From contig OY744523.1 in NCBI GenBank assembly GCA_963556195.1, forward strand, positions 71,180,788-71,244,787: a stretch of 64,000 bases of DNA. The letters run 5' to 3'. Origin of the DNA: Sepiola atlantica. Lineage: Eukaryota > Mollusca > Cephalopoda > Sepiida > Sepiolidae. The position numbers were made by a program, and so were the translations under genes. Shown piece after piece: positions 58,546 through 64,000 of this stretch (position 1 is its first letter; the number at the start of each line of letters is the position of its first letter). The notes beneath the pieces are model-generated. The model saw only the letters and a program-made list of their open reading frames with translations. It was not told where the DNA came from and ran no database searches.

Positions 58546-59051
58546 AGGTTGGTGTGTGTACCAGTCAAGGTTTCTCTTAATAAACCTATTGTCTCTCTTT
58601 TGATGAACTATTACCCTCTTTTGATCTTAGTTCAAGGTTAACAAATAATATTTATTTTACTTAAATCTATAAACTCAACTTCACAGTCTAATTTAGATTT
58701 ATGACATAACTCTTTTATAATACATTTTGTGTTACCTCTACACATTTTGATGTTTTGTTTATATTTCCCTATTTGTTTTCTCTTTCTCTCTTCTTCGCAT
58801 GACATCCTATCTTTCACACGGCAATATCATTTTCCCATCAATATTTCGAAATAGTTATATCAATTAGAATAATACCGGCATATTCACAGAGCAAATGCAT
58901 TTTTACGACACGCATGTAGTTTGTTTTTAAATAATATTTGTCTGATATCTTTTAATCGGTTTTATTTGGTTCGCCTGGATCTACACGGAAATTCTATGAA
59001 AAAAGTTTTTTTTCTTCCTTAGATCTTCTCATACGTTTCAGCTGACCACAA
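58546..59051. other. AT-rich spacer, nothing recognised
   Basis: No feature could be supported. Confidence 0.5.
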
Positions 59052-59565
59052 CATTGTTGTTGTTAAGTTCAATGCTAATAAATACTTATTAAGCCGTCCT
59101 CTGAAATGATCAAATTCTGTCAATTTTACTTATCTTGTTCAGTCTCTCATCAACTTCGGTTGATTAACGACGTCGGGATGAATAATCGATGCCGGTTATA
59201 CAAATGTCGAATTTTGGTTTTGTCAGTATTTTAAAATATACATAATTTTATTAGTCTACTTAACGACATATCAACCTTGTGTTTAATATTCTGTCGGGTG
59301 TACCGGAAATGTCACGTGGCAGGAATGAAACATACGCACACAGACACGCACCTGCCCGGAAAAAACAAAACGCTGCTTATTTACACGGTTGATTTACACG
59401 GGATCACAACTCTTAGGAAATAAAAATATTTTTGATTGATTCCAAACAATCTGTAAAATGTTTTCCTAAAAGGTTAGATGCAGATGGAAATACCCCATAG
59501 CTACATACACGTCTTGGGTACATACATTGACAGCGAAGCGAACATCACAGAACAAGTGTGTATAG
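59052..59565 (+). repeat. Dispersed repeat R4, copy 1 (possible LINE-B 3' region)
   Basis: This parallels 62836-63462. Shared words are TAATAAATACTTATTAAGCC, AATGATCA(A/C)ATTCTGTCAA, GAATAATCGATGCCGGTTA, TTTTGATTGATTC, AAAAGGTTA(G/T)AT and CATTGACAGCGAA. The start, read as protein, resembles the NKYL end of LINE-B, so R4 may be the long 3' UTR of a LINE-B subfamily. Confidence 0.7.
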
Positions 59566-59648
59566 ATTTGTTGGCGTCTCACATCAGTACTGTCACTCAA
59601 GTATTAACCTAGATCATCATGGTATACCTTTCCGTTGAAGTAGGTCGA

Positions 59649-59718
59649 TTTGATGGCGCACCTGTTATCGTCTGCCGCAATAAGTGTCTCACTGCTTCTA
59701 CTGCTGTTGGTAAGCGAG
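59649..59718 (+). CDS. Possible first coding exon with signal peptide (weak)
   Basis: ATG at 59653 opens MAHLLSSAAISVSLLLLLL, a short polar start followed by a strongly hydrophobic core as in a secretion signal. It is directly followed by GTAAGC at about 59710, a fair splice-donor match. No other exon or promoter is visible and the frame continues only 67 codons. A chance Leu-rich frame is equally plausible. Confidence 0.2.
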
Positions 59719-60182
59719 TCGGACTTATTCATAGAGTTCATAAGAGTCAGCGTGGTCTTCCTCGTTAGTCGCAGCTATCCGTTTACCTGCAATATTGCAG
59801 GTGTTTTCTTACTACACAGTATTGCTCAGTTGTTGCATACGAGGATGGGCTAGGTTTGGATCATAGGAAACAAAGGAATTACACAGAAACTACGTTGTCA
59901 CTGTTACTGCAGTTTCACGCCTTGTACGCTTTTGCTTTCCACACGTAGAAGTAGAGACGATCAGAAGATGACGGATACTGATTCCGACTCCTCCTGGATA
60001 AGCGCCAGAGCCGTGTTAGCCGGGTTGTGGCCCTAAAACCTCTTGGTGCCAAACCTATTCGCCATGCGTGAGCCTGACAAGAATCGGCGTTCAAGACGGA
60101 ATTACTCTGACACTCCTACGATGTCAGCGCGATGAAGAATGATTATAATTCACACATTGTATAGAGGGCAAATAGATGAATC
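59719..60182. other. Less AT-rich spacer, nothing firm
   Basis: The part at about 59910-60120 (GACGGATACTGATTCCGACT, TCCTCCTGGATAAGCG) loosely resembles 26560-26680 in phrase order. It may be another copy of an unassigned repeat. Confidence 0.35.
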
Positions 60183-60749
60183 GGGTGGATGGTTAGGAAT
60201 ATTATTTTGAGGGAGACAAATGTTGTGTTAAGGATATATAAAGCTCTAATAAGACCTCATATAGAATACTGCACCCAGGTCTGGGCTCCAGCGACTAGAT
60301 ATGGAAATTGGAATGTAATATTGAAACTGGAAGGCGTACAAAGAAGGGTGACAAAACTAATAAGTAAAGTAAAGGAGTGCAGTTACAGGGAGAGATTGGA
60401 CAAATTGGGATTGACTATTTTGCTGGAGAAAAGAATGAGAGGTGATATGATTAAGACGTTCAAGATAATAAATGGCATTTCTAACTATGGTGGGCATTTT
60501 TTTAGTACTTCTCCTAGATCTGGAAGGTTATTGTCAAGGCAGTTTTCGAAAAGTTAATCTGTTAACCAGTTAAGTTTTTGTGCTCACAGAGTAATATGTT
60601 TTTGGAATAAGTTGTCAGATCAGATTAAGAACAGTAATAGCGTGGATCAGTTTAAGATGATGTTGAATGAATTCAGAGAAAGTGGTAGGAGGGAGGAATT
60701 GAGGGGGTACTTTTGGGAGTTATCAAATGAAATATTTAACAGAATTTGA
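60183..60749 (+). pseudogene. LINE-C: CR1/L2-like reverse transcriptase C-terminus
   Basis: The plus-strand frame from 60189 encodes VVLRIYKALIRPHIEYCTQV and WAPATRYGN. It continues with LEGVQRRVTKLISKVKECSY, RERLDKLGLTILLEKRMRGD and MIKTFKIINGI. These are the classical blocks at the end of CR1/L2-type LINE reverse transcriptases. One TAA at 60555-60557 interrupts it. The same frame then goes on with FCAHRVICFWNKLSDQIKNS and VDQFKMMLNEFRES to TGA 60747-60749. With a single stop and no shift, this is the youngest-looking LINE piece in the window. The element is 5'-truncated near 60183, so most of the protein is missing. Confidence 0.88.
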
Positions 60750-60862
60750 TCTGGATATCGATACAGTACTAAGTGTTTATTTTTTTTAACAGTTGAATTG
60801 AGAAGATAGTTAAAAGGGAGATGCCCAAAGCGACATAACACACAAATAAATAAATAAATAAT
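60750..60862 (+). mobile_element. 3' UTR and (AAAT)n tail of LINE-C
   Basis: About 90 bp of untranslated sequence ends in (AAAT)n at about 60842-60862, the usual microsatellite-like tail of CR1/L2-type LINEs. Confidence 0.75.
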
Positions 60863-61676
60863 AAATTGTGCTGCTATTGTTACTGCTGCTGATGATGACT
60901 TTATGTATTCGCTTCAAAAATACCCGTTCCTGAATGGGTTCATGCTATGTTATTATGAATGGTTATGTGTTGTATTTATTGTTTTCAATTAATGAAACGA
61001 ACAACAACTGAATCCTTATGTTATTAACAAAATTAGTAAAAAGTTACTCAGCAAATGCTAAATTCACGAACAGAAAATTTAACCTGCTTACGACGTTCCC
61101 AACTTCCACCAAGTCGCGATTATTTCTAATTTTCAAAATCTGTAGTATAGAAATAACCTGGGAGAGAGCGCGTATGAATACGCTACGTATGCCTTTACTA
61201 TATCGTTACATAGTTTAAAATTAAACGAACAACAAAGACAGATAATTGTTATAGATTATATCAATACACAGTAATATTAATTGGTGGTTGTCAATTGCAG
61301 AATGTTATATACGTAAATGTGATAGAGAAAAAATAAATACGAAACTGACACAATAAAATATGTCGCCATCGAAAAAAATAAACTAATGACATTAGCATAT
61401 TTACTCATTTAAAAAGTGTTCTTCTCCAGATTTCATAAGTGATACTGAATTAGTTTTACTCGGCAACACTTTCCATGCACGCCACTGATCGCCTCTAACC
61501 TTGCCATCTATTTGAATATTTGCAGATTTTACAATATTTTTCTTTTTCGGTTCATTTATTGATTTTCTATTTTACTTTTTAAAACAGAATTACCGTTAAA
61601 GTGTAGTATACGATAATTTACCCTTTCTTCCTGTGCCAATGACGTAGAAGTCTTTCTCTGCTGAATAAAAACCCAT

Positions 61677-61679
<3 letters not shown>
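60863..61679. other. AT-rich spacer, nothing recognised
   Basis: A 66-codon frame at 61018-61218 has no recognisable motif. Confidence 0.5.
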
Positions 61680-61720
<41 letters not shown>

Positions 61721-61818
61721 TTTTAAGAAATACAAATATAAATGAAAATAACTAGTTTGCTTTATACTCTAATATATATATTTTTTGAAGTTGAATCATC
61801 GCCGGGACACGGGTTCTG

Positions 61819-61857
<39 letters not shown>
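61680..61857. repeat. Two (TA)n microsatellites
   Basis: TA at about 61680-61718 and 61819-61857 with ordinary sequence between. Confidence 0.93.
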
Positions 61858-61859
<2 letters not shown>

Positions 61860-62619
61860 CAAGATTTATTGAATAACAGACTTTTTGAATTATTGTTTTC
61901 ATTTTAAAATGCCCTCATAAAGAGGGGTTTAGTCATTCGATCCCTGAATAGTTATTTTGTTCTGATCGATTACCGTCTTTCGGAAGATCCCTTTCCTACC
62001 GAATAACGTGATTTGCATGAGTGTTGATAACTAAAGCAATCATTCAAAACGAGCCCCTACTCTTGGCAACGCTATCCGCATGCGATAAGCTGTTTCCCTT
62101 TCAAGTTCCAATCTCTTTGACACCGGACGACTGTTATATTGATTCAATTTCCCACTTTGGATTTTAGCTCCATTACGTCAAAATCCCTACGCAATCATTG
62201 CGGTACCTTGTCCATCCCATTCCTTAAACGCCCCCCCCCCTTCCCGTGCCTCGTGTAAAGCCCTGCAATAATGGTTTTCAGTCGCCCTTCTTGGATCTCC
62301 GAATTACTAACTCCCCTCTCAATTATTGTCGAATAATGATGGCCGCTATTGCCTATCGCCCTTCAATTTACCAGTGCAAACGGATCCGAAATAATTAAAG
62401 CTGACAGCAAGAGGTAAAAACACATGGTCAAATCTTTGTATCACGTTATTCAATAGATTTATCAGGTGCGTCGACATTGTCAACACAACGTTGTTTCATT
62501 CTATCGTTTTTACATCATTAAACGGGTGATTTGGCCTAGGATGGAATGCCCTTATCGAAACGGCCCCCTTGTCACAGAAGAGACGTTACTAGTCTTTATC
62601 TTCTCTACTTTTATTTTCA
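61858..62619. other. Spacer, nothing recognised
   Basis: Somewhat less AT-rich (about 61970-62400) and contains a C-run at about 62231. No coding or repeat signature. Confidence 0.45.
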
Positions 62620-62835
62620 TGGTAGGTCCTCGAATGAGTTCCAATCATTAGTCTATCTCTGTAAAACATTCACAGCAAGAACACGTCTAGCTACAACACC
62701 AGTAAAAGACTTTCATTTCCCCCCCTTTCTCTCTCTCTCTCTGTATCTTACAAAGTTTCTTCCCTATAACTTCCAATTTGTGGACCATACTACCACAGGT
62801 CTACCTCCCAGCTGACTATAAAATAGTCATTTCCA
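62620..62835 (+). pseudogene. LINE-B copy 8, plus strand
   Basis: The plus strand reads GRSSNEFQSLVYLCKTFTAR and TRLATTPVKDFHFP, the STELxSLVPP...TRxATxxxxxHPY block, interrupted by a (CT)n expansion at about 62726-62742. A later phrase around TCCCAGCTGACTATAAAATA (about 62806) fits LPxDYN. The R4 repeat follows at once. Confidence 0.65.
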
Positions 62836-63462
62836 TGTTCACTGTTAATAAATACTTATTAAGCCGTCCCCTGAAATGATCACATTCTGTCAATTTCACT
62901 CATCGTCATGCTGGTGTACATCGTCAAAATGACAATCTCATTAATCCTTCTCTTAGAGTGGCCTCAGAGTTTTGGTAAATGGTGATCAATTAGTAAAATC
63001 AATAAAAATAACAACTACTCAATTTGGTACATCGTTCGGTACTAAATCGAATAATGTTCTCCCTCGAAGAATAATCGATGCCGGTTACACAAAAATCGAA
63101 TTTCGGTTTCGTCATCATTTTAAAACATACATGATTTTATTGGTTTACTTTACGGGATATCGAACATGTGTTGAATATCGGGTTTGTTGTATCGGGAATG
63201 TTACATGGTAATAATAAAACGTACATGACACATACCATCGCTTGGCCGGAAGAAACAAAACGTGGTCCATTGACACGGTTGATTGATACGGAAAAACAAC
63301 TCTTAGCAAATAAAATATTTTTGATTGATTCAAAACCATCTACAAAAGTTATCATTAAAAGGTTATATACAGATGGGAATACTGCATCTCTACATAAACA
63401 CCTTAGTAGCGTGTATACATTGACAGCGAAAGAAAATCCAAGAACGAGCGTTTACAAATGAA
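62836..63462 (+). repeat. Dispersed repeat R4, copy 2
   Basis: Counterpart of 59052-59565, about 110 bp longer owing to an extra segment at about 62910-63060. It follows a LINE-B fragment directly. The 97-codon frame at 63168-63461 lies within it but is not kept open in copy 1, so it is unlikely to be a real protein. Confidence 0.7.
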
Positions 63463-64000
63463 GGAGTATGTATCTCAAATAATTATATAAACTAACTTGA
63501 AATTGAGATCGACAGTCGACTGGCGATCGAGTTCGAGAAAACGACTTCAGTTAATTGCTGTGTATATTCCGCCTTTTTATATTTTCTCCACTCGTTAACC
63601 TCACCGACAATAAATATAGTATTGTAGTTTGATACATCAGTACTTGTCGCCATTCTTCTAAGCACACTACATATTTCCAGCCTATTTAATACCAACACGC
63701 ATTTCCTATTGTAAGGTAACTAATGAGATACAAGTTTGTATTTTATTACAGCTTGAGAAGTGTGATAATATTTTCCCCACTGTTTTTAGATAAATTTAAA
63801 GCAATAGATCCGGGATTCGATCTCGACTTAGCTGATTTCATAGTCCATCTGTCAGTGAGAATAACACAAATGGTACCTCCGTTAAAAAAGATATACATGA
63901 TGTCTAAGAAAGTGACTCCCGATTAGTAAGTGCCCATAATTCCTTACTGAAATATAATTCTTACAAGAAATGAATATGATAAGTAAGTTTAAGCTCAGGA
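63463..64000. other. AT-rich spacer at the window edge
   Basis: No feature could be supported. Anything extending past the window cannot be judged. Confidence 0.5.

Noticed and set aside
63168..63461. 97-codon frame as a gene
   Set aside because: It lies in repeat R4, and the corresponding frame is not preserved in the other copy.

Overview
The window looks like intergenic DNA from a large, repeat-rich animal genome. A cephalopod, most likely an octopus, fits best; this is inferred from the repeat types, not proven. It is strongly AT-rich. It carries dozens of long (TA)n tracts plus ATT, GATA, GTA, GT and GA microsatellites. It also holds decayed Tc1 and mariner transposons, several families of 5'-truncated LINEs, 5S-rRNA-like and tRNA-like retroposons, minisatellites and foldback hairpins. 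I found no intact host protein gene, functional RNA gene or prokaryotic feature. Nearly every long open frame is a translated microsatellite or a transposon relic.

Layout. 0-10 kb: GATA and TA tracts; a Tc1-type element with complete long inverted repeats and a broken transposase (1104-2674); a truncated R2/NeSL-like LINE (4544-5862); a LINE-A fragment (8400-9185). 10-20 kb: further LINE-A and LINE-B fragments on both strands, a telomere-like stretch (13636-13712) and one copy of a 450-bp repeat called R2 here. 20-30 kb: mostly quiet AT-rich DNA with a minisatellite (23690-24270), a 5S-like retroposon (25585-25697) and two mariner fragments lying tail to tail (28043-29035). 29.3-32.5 kb: about 340-bp inverted arms enclosing about 2.5 kb that contains another minisatellite block of the same family and two SINE-like copies. 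33.2-36 kb: a ~140-bp-period satellite with a duplicated ~655-bp flank. 36.5-38.1 kb: a third array of the shared minisatellite, then a tandem array whose units are joined by (GTA)n. 38-44 kb: LINE-B fragments, a complete but dead mariner (40865-42102) and a polypyrimidine tract. 44-55 kb: microsatellites, a possible LTR (48129-48700), the second R2 copy, a full-length 5S-like copy (49982-50090) and more LINE-B. 55-64 kb: three foldback hairpins, a tandem pair of repeat R1, a CR1/L2-like LINE 3' end with one stop codon (60183-60862) and a diverged repeat pair, R4 (59 kb and 63 kb).

No genes act together here in a pathway. The biology is that of mobile and tandem DNA. Three points stand out. 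One minisatellite family occurs in three arrays, one of them inside the long inverted repeat. Several hairpins would make long double-stranded RNA if transcribed. (TA)n tracts sit exactly at many transposon and hairpin boundaries. All boundaries were read by eye and are approximate to a few bases unless stated.
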